Notes: a model not told the origin generated them from the sequence alone. 64,000 nucleotides of DNA from Lactuca virosa (GCA_928212115.1 CAKMRJ010003334.1:95295397-95359396), one strand, 5' to 3'; positions 33,493 to 46,689 are shown, numbered from the stretch's first letter. A program made the numbers and translations.

Positions 33493-36400
33493 ATTTTTGC
33501 AAGATTAGTTAGATTATTTGTTTAGTTGATGAAATCTTTGTTTTTGAAAAATCATACATATTTTCTATGACAACTTTAAAATATTTATAATTGTTATTTT
33601 TTGACCAAAAGTTTACATGCATCTTTTTGGTCATAAAAGTTGTCTTAGAAAAACAAAGCGTTGTTTATATATTTTTGAGTATATAATATGTATGATGTGC
33701 CAAACTAGTCATGGACCTTTGTGTTGTTGCATGTGTTGATTTATTTAAAATGGTTGTAACTATTTATTTATTCATATGGTATGTAATAATTAAATAGGTA
33801 GTTTTCTTTGTTAGTTTTTGTAAGTAATAGATTAGTTTTAGAAATAGTTTATTTTATAAAAATGTAACAACAATGAAGATGGTGGCCATTTTGAAGATCA
33901 AAAGTTTATAAAGTTGATTTTATTAAAGTTTCTCAAACTTTATAAAATTTTTTTATAAATTTGCTACAAGGTGTTGAAGCAAGTGGGAGCACATGAAGAC
34001 TTTACAAGATAAATGTCCCTTATGTCCCTTTAGGAATGGACTTGATAATTTTGTGATGACTCACAAAATTATTACTAGTTAATGGCTTGGTTTATGCACA
34101 TATATTATAATTGTTATGCATGCTTGTGATGTTTTATGTTTATGTTATTATTATTATGTTATGGTTGATAAATTAGTTTTTCAAATGAAAAATAATATTT
34201 GAACATAAATAAACATCACAAAGAGTTTGGTTTTAATGAAATTTACCTTTTAACATAAGATGCTAAAATAGTTTTACAATAAAACAAGCTTTATCGTTAA
34301 AACTAGTAACCGGTAAAATTTCGGGATTAAAATTGTATAAGTTTAAAATAGAGATTTGAAAACTTATCAAACTCCAAACCTTATTTTATAAAAGGAAGTT
34401 TTATTAAAAGGTCTCCAAATGTTCTAAAGCGCTCAAACGATATAACTTAATACTAGTTATTAATTTAAACTTGATCGCGTCAATAATTGTTTTATATATA
34501 GGCATTGTTAAAAATGAGATTTACATAAAATAAGATTTTAAAGTATACCATGGTTTATTGAATGCATGCAATAACCATGATATAATATGTTTTTTTAAAC
34601 TAGAATTATAAAAACATCAAAGACCCCTTACAAACCTCAAATCTATGCAATCCTTTTTTAAAGAACAGTCGCACGTCTCTTGTATGCACTAGTGGGATAA
34701 AAGATACCTAACCACTTAGCGTTATCTTTTGATGGCCGAGGTGTCTTCGCGATTTCTATAACCAAGTTATTAGCCGATTACACAAGTTTTTTCAAATTGG
34801 ATGATTTGATCGGAAATCTCTTGTGATAAAGGATACCTAAGCAAGACAGTTCTGAGGCATAGATGGGATCAAACATGTCTAATTAAATTTGTTATCAGCG
34901 ATCCCATAAATCTAGGAATTATATGGTAAGATATAATTGATAATCGATATCTACTGGGCTGAATTCGGAAGGATGGGATAAAGGATACCTAACCATTTAT
35001 CTGTTTTGCAACTTGGATCCTAGACTTTGATAATTAATGTTTTTAGATACTAAAAGGGTATTAACTACTAAAGATTAAATATTGAAAATACTAAATAAAT
35101 TTTGTTAAAAAATTTGTAGATATATAATCCACTCTCATAACCATGAAATGTCATTTCTCTTTAAATGACTTAGTGAAACAATAACATTCAATAGATACAA
35201 CTTCAATGAATGGGTTCATGTCTTAAGAGACAATCTCATGAGAGATATGAAATTGTATACACTTGAAGGTCCTAATCCTAAACAAATTAGTTTGAGTAAT
35301 AGACCTAAATATGTTACCTAGTAAAGGCATCATTGTGATGCTCAAGATGCTTCTAACATCAAACTAGGAATAGTTATTCATGACTTCTAGGAAGTCTTGG
35401 ATAATTTAAGCATATATCTGATGATATAACAGGTCAAGCAATATTCCAATAAATACAGTGATATTTTATTTAAAGCTAGTTTAAAAAATGGAATAATGCA
35501 AGGCTAAAAGGGTCACCTTGTGTGATCTAAAAGACCCATGTTTTATGGACTAAACACCTTTAAGCCCAAGAAATTCAATAAGGCCTACATAGATGGATCT
35601 TGTTTCTTTTGTAAAGAAACTGGACACTGGTAGAGGAACTGCTCCTCTTATCTAGAAAGAAAGTCTGGAAGAGACTAGTACTTCATTATACTTTTTGTGT
35701 AACACTCAAGTACTTGGTACTTAAATGTTAATCTAATATTTGTAACTTGATTGCAAATATTTACAAAAGAGTAACTAGCTGAGCACAAGCAAGTTGGAAC
35801 TACACTCTCGAAGTTTAGTTTATAATTTATGCTTAGAACATAAATTGCTTGCAATATAAAACAATATTTGTTTTGCAACAATGTATGTTTTAAATTTAGC
35901 ATGTCTAAATATTTATGTCTCGGTTATTTATTTAAATTATTGATTATTTACTAGATCGTTTTTCATAACGATAATACTCATATTCTGAAATGATTGAATT
36001 ATGTTCTGAGACCAGATCTCTTAATGGAATTACAAAGTAAATATCAACATTCTATAAATAAAATTAAGTTCTATATGCAAGAACTTTTGACTTAAACTTG
36101 TTTTAAATCAAACTTATCCATGACATTGTTATATTTATTGCATAAATGAAATCCACATATTCCAACTTCAAGAAAGGGATCTTTGAAGGCAAATAATGTA
36201 GATTATTTGACATATGTGAATCTTATTTATATATATAAAAGATTACTAATAATATTTTCACTAAAGTGTAGAGAAAATAATTATTAAGGAACTATACACT
36301 TTGGTGTATGAATTCCTTTCTAATGAATGCCTATGATTAAGCACAAGATACAACCCACTAGTACCATATAAAGCCTTCATGATGATAAAGGGTAAATTAA

Positions 36401-39195
36401 ACTTTACTTGATATAGTTTACTTTCTAATCAGTCGAAATGTCCTCCTATTAACTTTTTTGGGATTATACTTCAATCACTATTAATTGTATCTAGAATACA
36501 AACTCCAACTAATTACATAAATGTAGAATATTCTAAAAGGGCATTTAGATTATTATATACAAACCCACCAAGAATAAGTTCCTTTATTCCTCTGAAAGCT
36601 GAGTTAGCAGAAAGCAAGCTTCTAATGACAAAGCAAGTGGGAGACACATGGAAGTTGAAGTAGTTCAAGAACCATAGCCTGATGTAACAATTGTTGGCAC
36701 TAGAAAATGTTAAACATGAATAATAGCTATTCATAAACACAAATTGTTCATAATAATGGTAGAAATCATCTATGACTTGAGAATTGTGGAATCTCTCATT
36801 GATGAGTTCTTGATGGCTTCTAGTTAAACCATCAACTACCAAAATATTATATCATATCTTGAATCTGACAAATAACTTAGAGTCATGAACATTAAGATGT
36901 AATCCATGTTTAATAATCAAGTATGGGCTTGATTAATCTTCCTCTCTATAGCAAGGCTAGAAGGAGTAAGAGATTCTTCTAGAAAGAATATATACATGGA
37001 TGTATATACACATTCAGTAATACTTGTTATATAAGGATTTTCTCATACTCATGTCATTGACTATGGTCCTTATCATACTTATGACATTGACTATGATCAA
37101 ACCTTTTCACAAGTAGCTATGATTAGATCTACAAGGATATTATTTACTATAACTTCATATTCTTAATATGAGATATAGCAAATAGATTTCAAGAAAAAAC
37201 GCTTTTCTTAATAGACATCTACTACAAGATATCTATATAGCTTAGCCTGGAGATTTTCTTAATCCATGTTATCCTAACCAAATGTGTAAGGCTTAAGATC
37301 CACTTGTGGATATAAAGCAAACATCTCAAGATTGGAATAGTCATTTTAATATAAGGATACAAGGTATGCTTTTATATCAAAAGGAAAAAGAACATGTGTG
37401 TTTACTAAGAACTAGTGGAAGGATAGTGATATTCCTAATCTTGTACGAAAGAGACATACTTAATCATTTGAAATAATATTCCGACTATGCAAGGTGGTTT
37501 TCACCTTGACTTGGAAAGTATTTCTAAAATAAAAGACTTAGGAATGACAAGATACATTCTTGGAATGTAAAATCTATAAGATATAGATAAAGATGAATGT
37601 TAAAGGTTTTTAAATTCTTTTGCATAAAATGACAATATCTTGAAAGAGGTCAGGATACAAGATTCATTTGGAGGATTCTTGACATTGTTACATGACACCT
37701 TTTGAGTCTGTCTCAAAGGACCTAGCACATAGGTTGAGCTAGATAAAATGATTTATATTCTATTTGCTTGGCAAATGAATCCATCATTTACGTCATATCA
37801 TGAGATACAAAATTAAATACATGGTTAAGTCACTAGATGACTGTGAGAACATTCTAAGAGTACTTAAGAAGAGATAAGAGAATGTATATGAGATAATTAG
37901 TTTAGAACAAAATCTTAATGTAAAGAGCTACATATGATTTTGATTTCTAAATAAACATAGATAATTATGAATTATAATTGGATTATGACTTCATTATGGA
38001 ATGAAGAGTAAGTTTAGTTGGAATGAGATCCAAGCAAAAACAAAATAGCTCTATCTAGTAAATAAGAATACACTACTTTTCAGAAGTTGAAATCAAATAT
38101 AATTGGATGAACTAGATCATTGAAAAACTAGGTTGAATCCTTCCATTCAGGGATAACCTAGAAATCTTTTGTGAGTAATAGAGTGTACTAAATCAAGCTA
38201 AGAAACTCTATGTCACATAAGAGCACCAATTATATTCTCCAAAATATTTTACTATACTTAGAGTAATGTCAAATATGGAGATGATTGTATTTACAGAATT
38301 CAAACAAATTAAATTTAGTCGAACCCATTGATAAAGTCTTTCCTTTTAAGCTAAGTATGAGTGGTCACACTTCAGCCATAAGACTTTTATTATTCTAGTA
38401 ATGGGATTTTGATTTGAATTTAGTATTTGGATATTGGAACATTGTAACAACAACTATTAAATAATGTTTTGATATACTGGGATATGATAATTACATTAAT
38501 AATTGTTGTGTTCTATATTAACATGTTTAATCCATGAATAATCCTATTATTCTAAAGGTTCATAGTCGGTCATGATTGTGGGAGCAATTATGAAGTAAGA
38601 CTAATATAAAAATGGATTGGTTGACTCTCACTAGATGAAAGTAGGCAAGTGGTTGTAACCAAGTTTCATAGGTACTTGTCAGAGAACTAGTACTGAACGG
38701 AACCGCATCAAGATCATCTCATAGATCGCAATTATGAGTGATACTTGATTAAAAGGTACTATCTTTGTATCCTTAACACCTGAGATACATAGTGGGACTT
38801 GAGCATAGGGAGTACTGTGCTTTGATATGACCAAATATTGTTCCTTAACCGGGCAGTTATAAAATTCATATTCGGGTATGGTGTGAACTATACAAGAGGC
38901 TTTATGTAGTCAAGATGGGATTTGTTCCTTTTATTCATTGAGAGTTAGACATCTAACGCGCGTTACCCAAAGTTGAATTACAAATGAGATTGATTGCGAT
39001 CCAAGGCTCATGTTTCAACAGGATGTCTGCAACAAAGGGATAATTGATAAACTTACCTTAATACATCAATTGAAGCTTAGAGCTTTTGGGAATTGGATGT
39101 TGATGAATGGCATTCTTCGTCATATGTTATTGGGGGCAGTGAAATGTTGCTAGACGTTCACCACTGTCTATATCCATCAATGATGAGTCTTGTGA
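33493..39195 (+). pseudogene. Decayed gag-pol of Copia-B, copy 2
   Basis: This is the counterpart of 15925-21628. The gag knuckle at 35601-35642 keeps all four ligands in one frame (C-x2-C-x4-H-x4-C) with a TAG between His and the last Cys, so this copy is closer to the ancestor here than copy 1. RT remnants lie near 37400-37590. About 40 bp of the leader near 33546 is missing relative to copy 1 (around 15975-16015). Substitutions against copy 1 become more frequent after about 35500. Confidence 0.6.
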
Positions 39196-39632
39196 AAGTG
39201 GGAGATTGAAAGATCTAGTATGCCCAATAGTCATTATAAAATGATATTGCTAATAATATATGATCCTATAGGGTCACACCATATAGCAAGTTACCATCAA
39301 TTGATTATTTATTAGTATAATTTGATTATTAATAAATATATCAACACTTGTATTTAATTGGAAAATTATTATTTCATGTAAATAATATTTTACTAATTGA
39401 GAATTTATTATTTATGGAAATAATATTTATTGGAGAAATAAAACTTATGAAATATATCATAAATATGATTATTTATAAGTTATATTTATATCTTAATAAA
39501 CTAGTTCAATTTATATAAAAGATAGTTTTATATAAAATAAGATTTTATATATTCATATTTATATCTTATAAGCTAGTTACAATTTATATAAAAGATAGTT
39601 TATATAAAATAAGATATTTATATATGACTAGT

Positions 39633-39692
<60 letters not shown>

Positions 39693-40418
39693 GGAATTCT
39701 TTATAAAAATACTTGATTTTTATAAAGATAACATGTATGTGTATAAAAACTAGCCATGAGACAACTTTTGTCTTCTTTTGGACATGCCTTTTTCGAAAAT
39801 TGTAAGGAGACCAAGCATGGTCTTCTTTTGCCATGCTTGGGACAAAGTTGTCCCTATTTTACTTTATGGTCTCCCTTTGCTTTTTTGGCCTCTATATAAG
39901 GGAGGGCATGGAAGGTTAGATGGCATGCTTGAAAGCCTTCATTCTTCCTCTTCGTTGGCTAGCAAAACCGAGAGCAAAAGTGCTCCCAAGAGGCTACCAA
40001 ATTTCGAAGTTAAAGCATCATTCTTCTCCTCCATTCTCTTGCATTTGATGTTAAAAGAATGTCCCTTTTGTTGCTTCACCTTTGAACATATATTCGGTAT
40101 ATATTTCAAAGGCTTATGAACAACAAATTACAAGTGAATACTAGCATGTTTTGATGGTTCTACTCTTGCTTGGTGGATACTTGTAGAGAACTCTTGCTTT
40201 AGAGTTTCATGCCACACTTCATCAACTTCCAACCTCCCATGAGGATCAAAGTCTTCAAAGGCTGTTATGCTTTCCCTTCTATGGTTGTTTTAATCTTCCT
40301 AACTCTTGCAAAATGATCCTTGGTGGGTAAAATAGTTTTAGTTTTATTCAACATTTTAAAGCTTCCGTTGTCAATTTTATCGGTTGTGAAACCAGATTTT
40401 TTGAATAAAAACCCAACA
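39196..40418 (+). repeat. Polypurine tract and 3' LTR of Copia-B, copy 2
   Basis: The tract AAGTGGGAGAT is at 39196-39206 and the LTR at 39207-40418 (1212 bp), ending CCCAACA. Over its first 215 bp I count roughly twelve differences from the 5' LTR, so the two LTRs are near 94 percent alike by eye. The (AT)n run ends at 39688 where TGTTGGG starts. Confidence 0.85.
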
Positions 40419-40423
40419 TATCA

Positions 40424-40761
40424 AACCATATGAATTTTATACTAGCATGCAGTTCTAAAGGCTCATACAACCGGCATACAATGGCATCTCTCCTAGCATC
40501 CTACCATGCGATTCTGAGCGGAACCTTAGCACTAATCTAGCATGCTATACACATCTATATACTGAAACAATAAACATGTATGGGTATTTTGGGAAATACT
40601 TACTTGAGCTCGAGTGATTGTACGTATCACACCCTTTTTCTTTATAAAAATTTATTTAGAAAACTTATTTTCTTTCAAAAAGATTACCAATTCCTCAGTT
40701 TGAGTTCAAACACACCCGAGAGTGCGCCCGAATATTTGAAACCAAGGCTCTAATACGAACT
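40424..40761 (-). other. Gypsy leader, second part, with PBS
   Basis: The leader resumes after Copia-B. Next to the LTR the minus strand reads TCGTATTAGAGCC (40746-40758), which differs at two positions from the tRNA-Met binding site TGGTATCAGAGCC. The position directly beside the LTR end makes it the PBS of the gypsy element. Confidence 0.75.
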
Positions 40762-41046
40762 TGTAACGGCCCAAAAATGACTATGTAAAAATTTCATTTT
40801 TAAAACCAACATAAACATCATTCATTCATTTTCAAATCCATCAAAATGTGATAATGTATAAAACAATTATCAGATTACAAATCACGTCATAAAATGCAGA
40901 ATGCTGGTGGATGTGGTGCGATCATGCCGAGGCATTCCCTTTCGAACTGGAAGTACCTAAAACCATGAAGATAAAACTGTAAGCATAAAGCTTAGTGAGT
41001 TTCCCCCAAAATACCCGATACCAAACATACATAATAGTTTGAAACT

Positions 41047-41192
41047 AAAACTGGGTCTATTTCACCCATTTCAACATCTTTCAACAGGTACTAGGTCTAT
41101 TTCACCCCATTTGGTATCTTTTAACTGGTACTGAGTCTATTTCACCCCCTTTGGTATCATTCAACCGGTACTGGGTCTATTTCACCCCTACA
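41047..41192 (+). repeat. 40 bp minisatellite in the gypsy LTR
   Basis: Units start at 41047, 41087, 41127 and 41167, each with GTCTATTTCACCC. The last is partial (26 bp). The middle two differ at about six positions. Confidence 0.85.
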
Positions 41193-42342
41193 GCTAAGCA
41201 TACAATCATATCAGCAAGAGTCATAAAGACAACAAGCACATATATGCATACCACCAAGTGTCACAAAGACAACTATCATCCTACCAACATAATCAAGTGG
41301 GCCGACATTTGTGCCTTCGACTCACGGGTATAGTGAAGAGACTCACCTAACAAAATGATGATTAACTGCTACTGCTCCTACTTCCGTGAATACAGATGTT
41401 AGAAACCACCTATACATCCATACAAAGTACAACCTTAACTTCCCTTCCAAAACTAGGGGTTTGACCAAAAGTGAATGCTAGTCAAAAGTCAAAGACAACG
41501 ATCAAGGTTGACCCTCCACTTCGTGGCCATCCTTGGCCACGTCGTGGTCTACAAACAAAAAAACAAACACATTTTTCCCAGTCACCATGTTAAGGCAACC
41601 TAGGCCACGCCGTGGGCATTGGGTTCAAAGTGTCTTAATAGGTTAAGCCGAATCCTCCAATCCCAGAGGTTCCAAAGTCCATATCTGATCATTATTATGG
41701 TCTAAATGGATAAAGTTTCCAACTTTATCCTTTGATACCCACCAAGAGGTCTAGTTATCAAGTCTTAAGTCTATAAAGCATAACTATGGCATGTGCTTAA
41801 TCGAGAAGCACTTAATCCCTTAAGTATCAAGCCCATTTGCTACAGAAGAGCTTATGACACTAAAACCAACCTAAAGATTGGTGCTTTTTTCACATGCATG
41901 TCCAATGCATGTCTTGGACTCAACATAGGTCAAAATGGGGGGCTTATGACCAAAATCTTATGCATGCTCAAACAACCCACCAAACTTCATATCCAAATCA
42001 TGAACTACTCCAAATGACTAGAGATTCATAAAGTTGCAACCTTTATGAAATCTCACCATCCCATCTAACAAGATTAAGAAGAAAATGGGACAAAATACAA
42101 GATCTAGCACTTTATAATAAAAAAGGTGGAACCTTGAACACTTACAATGGTCTAGAATTGAGGTAGGAAGGGAGATAGAGACTCTCTTGTTGATCCTTGG
42201 TTTACTCCTTCTTGCTTCTTCCTTCAAGACCTCTCAAAAGCACTCAAGAAAGATTCAATAATGGAGGAAAGGAGTTAGCGTTTCTTTTGAGTTTAAGAGG
42301 GTGGTGGAGGCTGTGGGTGAGCAAACCCTAGCCTCCATTATT

Positions 42343-42354
42343 CCTTTAAATAGG
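42343..42354 (-). promoter_or_regulatory. TATA-like box of the gypsy LTR
   Basis: The minus strand reads CCTATTTAAAGG about 150 bp from the LTR start, a plausible U3 promoter site. Confidence 0.35.
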
Positions 42355-42505
42355 TGCAAAACACGAAAATATAGGGTTTAAGACGTCAGCAACGGCCATG
42401 TTGTGGCCTCCTATCCACGTCGTGGCCATCCTTCCCAAGTCGTTGCGACTCCCCAAAGTCAAATCTTAAATTAAAATAAGCCATACCTCCAAACCGAATG
42501 TTACA

Positions 42506-43160
42506 GAAACAATTCCTTCTTGATCAAGTTTCAGAACGCAAGCACCTGAAATCTCGTGCCACTAATGGCTTGTACCTAAACCCTAGCAACAGAAGACTTG
42601 GAAGGAGAGATGAGGGATGTTGAGAAATTCGGCTATCCTTCTAGGATTATGAGTAGTCAAAAAATGATGCCAAAGGACCCTATTTATAGCTGATAGGAAA
42701 ACCCTAGAAAGGGGTAATTTGAAATAAAATAATATTATTTCAAATCCGAAATTATCTACTTTCCTAATCATCCATATTATCCATATGGAATAATCTAGAA
42801 ATCCTAAGGAAGCCTCCAAAATTCAGCCAACCCTAGGATCTTTCTAGAATTCTCTCTTGTTTAACTAATAAGCAATTACAGATTTAGTCCTTGCACTTTT
42901 AATTAATCCAATTAATCCCAAAATTAATTCTAATTAATTATTAATTAAATAATAGTATTTATAATTAATATATTAATCTCATAATATATTAATAAATTAT
43001 TTATTGCTATTTATTAATCTTATAATAAACCAATAAATCAACCTCTCTCTCAAAAAGTCATTATGTCAATTACTAGTTTTGAGGGCAACCCAAAAAAGGA
43101 CTTTGCTTTTAATTCAAGTATATAAAGATTTAGTTATTGTCGTAGACACCTAATCCAGCA
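42506..43160 (-). repeat. 3' LTR of Copia-C, truncated by the gypsy element
   Basis: It aligns with 50043-50680 along its whole length, starting AAACAATTCCTTCTTG. The first 0.2 kb of the full LTR (as at 49837-50042) is absent, because the gypsy LTR ends exactly where this begins. The purine tract lies at 43161-43170. This is direct evidence that the gypsy element inserted into this LTR. Confidence 0.8.
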
Positions 43161-43170
43161 GTCTCCCGAT
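43161..43170 (-). other. Polypurine tract of Copia-C
   Basis: The minus strand reads ATCGGGAGAC directly before the LTR TG. Confidence 0.7.
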
Positions 43171-44090
43171 TAGATAAATCTATAACTATAATTGCAAGTA
43201 TAACTTCTAAATTAACCAACAAAGTGTGCTTTCCAAAGTGATTGCCAGACTGTGATCTGATCAGACATCGGCCCTAAGACAAGTGATCAAATATTCCTTC
43301 GTTCTTCAAGATATCGTATGGACATGAGACATGGATTACAATCAATCTCTTTTTCAAAATTTTGTTTCCTAATTTCCAGATTTGTGATAACCTCATAAGA
43401 CCAATAATTGAACACATCAATTCAGTCCTGGCTGGGCCCAACACTATAATGTCAACACCAAATCACCAATAGCCCAAAGATATCGCTTTTCCTATTAAGG
43501 CAAAAGTAACGAATAAACTTCGACTGATATGCTTGTATCTTTTACTCACCTAGTCATACACGACGCTACATTTTATAACATCATGTTAGTGATACATTTT
43601 CGTAACACCAATGCATAATCGACTTGTAAATTACAACTAATATATTTTCATTTCAAGAATATAAGATATTATCGTCTCATTATTACTCATGATATAATCC
43701 ATGAAGTAATTTTCTAAGCGTGGGTTTATCCAATACTCAAAATCTACATTTTCTAAGTACTCATGAATATTGTAGCAACCATTGCAATGTCTAATCTCCA
43801 TAGACAATCTACAATCTATTCATGACAGTCTTGATTCACTACTTACTTCCAAAAGTATGAGCAGCTATGGAATTTAGAATAATCAAATCATTCAGGAAGT
43901 AAAACATGGAAAATGAAACACAAGAATAAACAATTGAAAATCAGTAACCGTACTCATAAATAATCTCTATTATTTAACCACCAATGTCAATTACATTTAT
44001 TTTGTTACAAGTTTCAAAATATCAACAAGCTACTAAAACTAATATTATCTCTTAAGCCTATGCTCTTAGCATGCTGGTTATGCTTAACCC
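43171..44090 (-). other. 3' untranslated region of Copia-C
   Basis: About 0.9 kb between the RNase H end and the purine tract, without coding sequence. It is comparable in length to the stretch before the Copia-B purine tract. Confidence 0.5.
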
Positions 44091-46061
44091 TACTTAGAGC
44101 CTTCGTAAAAGGATTTGCAGGATTTTCTTCTGAGGTTACTCTCTTCACCAGGAGATGACCTTATTCAACCCTATGTCTGATGTAATGGTACTTTCTATCG
44201 ATATGCTTGTATCTACCATGATCCTTGGGTTCTTTGGTTAAATCAACCGCTCGTTCATTATCATAGAAAAATTCCAATGGCTCTTGAATGGTCAGGACTA
44301 CTCCGAGATCACCGATGAAGTTCTTCAACCAACTCATTCGCTGCGATGTACTCTGATTCACAAGTAAAATTAGCCATGGTATCCTTCTTGGAACTTTTCC
44401 AAGTCACTCCTCCACCATTTAACACAAACACCCAGCCCGACCGAGAAAAAAAGTTGTCTCAATCTGTATGAAAGCTGACATCACTATATCCAGTTACTCT
44501 TAACATATCACTGCCTCCAAGGACTAAAATCGTATCTTCTTTCCTTCATATATAGTCAAATATGATCTTTACTGCAGTCCAATGAGCTTTTCCAGGATTT
44601 CCCTAAAAGCGACTAACCATGCTCAAAGCATAAGACACATCAGTGCGAGTACATGTCATAGCATACATGATCGAACCTACAACCAAAGCATATGGGTCTC
44701 GACTCATGTCATCTATCTCTTCATCTGTTTTGGGACTTTGAGTCTTACTCAACTTGATAGTACTATGATAGTAAGTTCCCATTTCTTAGAGTTTTCCATA
44801 CTAAAACGCTTTAGTATTTTATCCAGGTATATACTCTGACTAAGACCAATATGTCTTTTCTTCCTATCCCTCAGAATTCTTATCCTAAGAATATAGGCTA
44901 CTTCCCGTAGATCCTTCATGGTGAAACACTTCCCAAGCCAAAATTTCACTTCTTGCAAGGTTGTAATGTCATTTCCCATAAGGAGTATGTCATCAACATA
45001 AAATACTAGGAAAGTTACTATACCCCCACTAGATTTGACTTATACACATGAATCATCCTCACTCCTAGAGAAACCAAATTCACTTACTTTCTCATGGAAG
45101 CAAAGATTCCAACTGCGAGACTCTTGTTTCAATCCATAAATGGATTTCTCAAGCTTACACACTCTATTAGGAAACTTTTCATGTATAAAACCTTCTGGCT
45201 AGCTCATGTAAACATCCTCAGCCAACTTCCCATTAAGGAAAATAGTTTTGACATCCATCTACCATATTTCATAATCATGAAAGGCAGATATGGCAAGCAT
45301 TATCCTAATATAATTTATCTTGGCCACTAGTGAAAAGGTTTCATCAGATACAACCCCAAAAGTTTGAGTAAAGGCCTTCACAACCAATCGTGCCTTGAAC
45401 GTGTGTACTTTCCCATCCATGTTGGTCTTCTTCTTGAAGACCCATTTGCACCCAACTGTCTTTCGAACTGGTATGTGATCAACCAAATTCCAAACTTGGT
45501 TGTCATACATGGACTAAATCTCACTGTCCATTGCCTCTTTCCACTTAATAGCCTCAGTGTACGATCACTGAAAAACGTGTCACCATCTGTAGTTATATGA
45601 AAGCCATAAAACTTAGGCGGGATGCTAACTCTATTGGATCGACGAATGGGTAACGAATTGTCAATGGGCTCAACGGGAGTCTCATCCCCTGGTTAAGAAT
45701 TAGGGCCCTCTAAGGTTCCTTCATTAGCCGATTGTGGAATTTCTTCTAGATCAATTTCACTCCCAATTTCCTCTTTGAATATGAGCTCTCTCTCGCAAAA
45801 GACTCCCATTCGAGCTACAAATACCAGTTTCTCACTAGGTCTGTAGAACAAATATCCAAAAGACTTCTGTTGACAACCAATGAACATACATCTCTCACTT
45901 CTAGGTTCTAGCTTGTCGTGAGTCTCTCGACTAATGAAAGCTTCACAGCCCCAAACCTTGATATGTGGTAACGAGGTAACTTTCCCTGTCTACATCCCAT
46001 GAGGTGTTTTGGCAACCTTCTTAGTAGGGACAAGATAAAGAATATAGGTGGTTGTCTCTAA
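44091..46061 (-). pseudogene. Copia-C pol, RT and RNase H part
   Basis: Minus-strand fragments give the pre-RT linker (45693-45887), RT (44749-45510) and RNase H (44161-44361, with IDRKYHYIRHRVE). The RT active site reads FYVDDI at about 44985-45003 and is intact. VFKKK and ARLVVKAF mark the RT N-terminal part. Frameshifts and stops lie between the pieces. The order RT then RNase H, both after integrase, is that of Ty1-copia. The region is separated from integrase by an hAT-type MITE. Confidence 0.8.
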
Positions 46062-46681
46062 TAGTGATGTAAACGAGTCGAATCGAGTCGAGTACTTCCA
46101 AGCTCGAAGCTCGAATCGCCTAAATTACTTGAGTTCGAAGCTCGACTCGAGCCTAAATTTGAAGCTCAAACTCGACTAGTGAAATACCTGATACTATCGA
46201 GCTCGGTTCGACTCGACTAAAATTTAAAAAAAAAGTTAAAAGCATCAAAAATTAAAAAACATTCCACATGCTTTTACATTGTTCAAAATAACAAAAAAAA
46301 TTCAAAATAAACCATGTATTGTCAATATAACATCAACCATCTATTTCATTCAATTTCTCATACATCTAAAACACCAAAAAAAAACATTCTCAAAAATTTT
46401 GAAATACAAAAAGAAACTTCTTAACTGGTGCCTAAAAGCTAAAAGTATTGAAATGTTTTACTAATTTAAAAATGTATAAAGGGTAAAAATGTAATATTAT
46501 AAATACTCGATTAAGCTTGCGAGCTTTATGAGACGGGTATTTTACTACTCGATCTCGGCTCGATAAGGTACTCGAGTACATCGAGCTCGAGCTCGACTTG
46601 ATTAAAGTCGATTCGATTTCAAGTATTTTCCGAGTCGGACTCGAGTTTCTCGTGAGTTGTCTCGTCTCGTTTACACCCCTA
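46062..46681. mobile_element. hAT-type MITE inside Copia-C pol
   Basis: 620 bp with terminal inverted repeats TAGTGATGTAAACGAG (left) and TAGGGGTGTAAACGAG (right, reverse strand). The 8 bp flanks are GTCTCTAA (46054-46061) and GTCTCTAC (46682-46689), a near-perfect hAT target duplication. Both ends are packed with GAGCTCGA-type words that can fold back. No transposase frame is present. Removing the element with one flank leaves the surrounding copia frame open, which confirms the borders. Confidence 0.85.
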
Positions 46682-46689
46682 GTCTCTAC

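Larger units (their letters stand above)
22064..39618 (+). repeat. Second copy of 4523-22050, probable contig overlap
   Basis: Gene order, insertions and sequence match the left copy with an offset of 17541 at the start and about 17570 further on. Most differences in the first half are single-base insertions or deletions. Two clusters of substitutions stand out at 27030-27130 and 27405-27480, and substitutions are also more common beyond about 35500. Features inside this copy are listed briefly below. Confidence 0.9.
32284..40418 (+). mobile_element. Complete Copia-B element, copy 2
   Basis: This is the only version with both ends: LTR, PBS, interior, purine tract, LTR, 8.1 kb in all. It sits in the gypsy leader, flanked by TATCT on the left and TATCA (40419-40423) on the right, a 5 bp target duplication with one change. 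Its coding sequence is badly decayed, so it cannot move on its own. Confidence 0.85.
40762..42505 (-). repeat. 5' LTR of the gypsy element
   Basis: On the plus strand it runs from TGTAACGGCCC to GAATGTTACA (1744 bp) with a TGTAAC/GTTACA inverted repeat. The PBS lies outside the 40762 end, so this is the 5' LTR of the minus-strand element. A TATA-like box (CCTATTTAAAGG, minus) is at 42343-42354. It holds a 40 bp minisatellite and several copies of a near-palindromic word CCACGTCGTGG (for example near 41521, 41539 and 42416). The 3' LTR is missing from the window. Confidence 0.8.

Noticed and set aside
4523..39618. A true tandem segmental duplication
   Set aside because: The copies abut only through a 13-N gap and end exactly at contig ends. 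An overlap between contigs explains this better. It stays possible until reads are checked.
41047..41192. A CRISPR-like array
   Set aside because: The 40 bp units are contiguous and similar along their whole length, without unique spacers. It is a minisatellite in a plant LTR.
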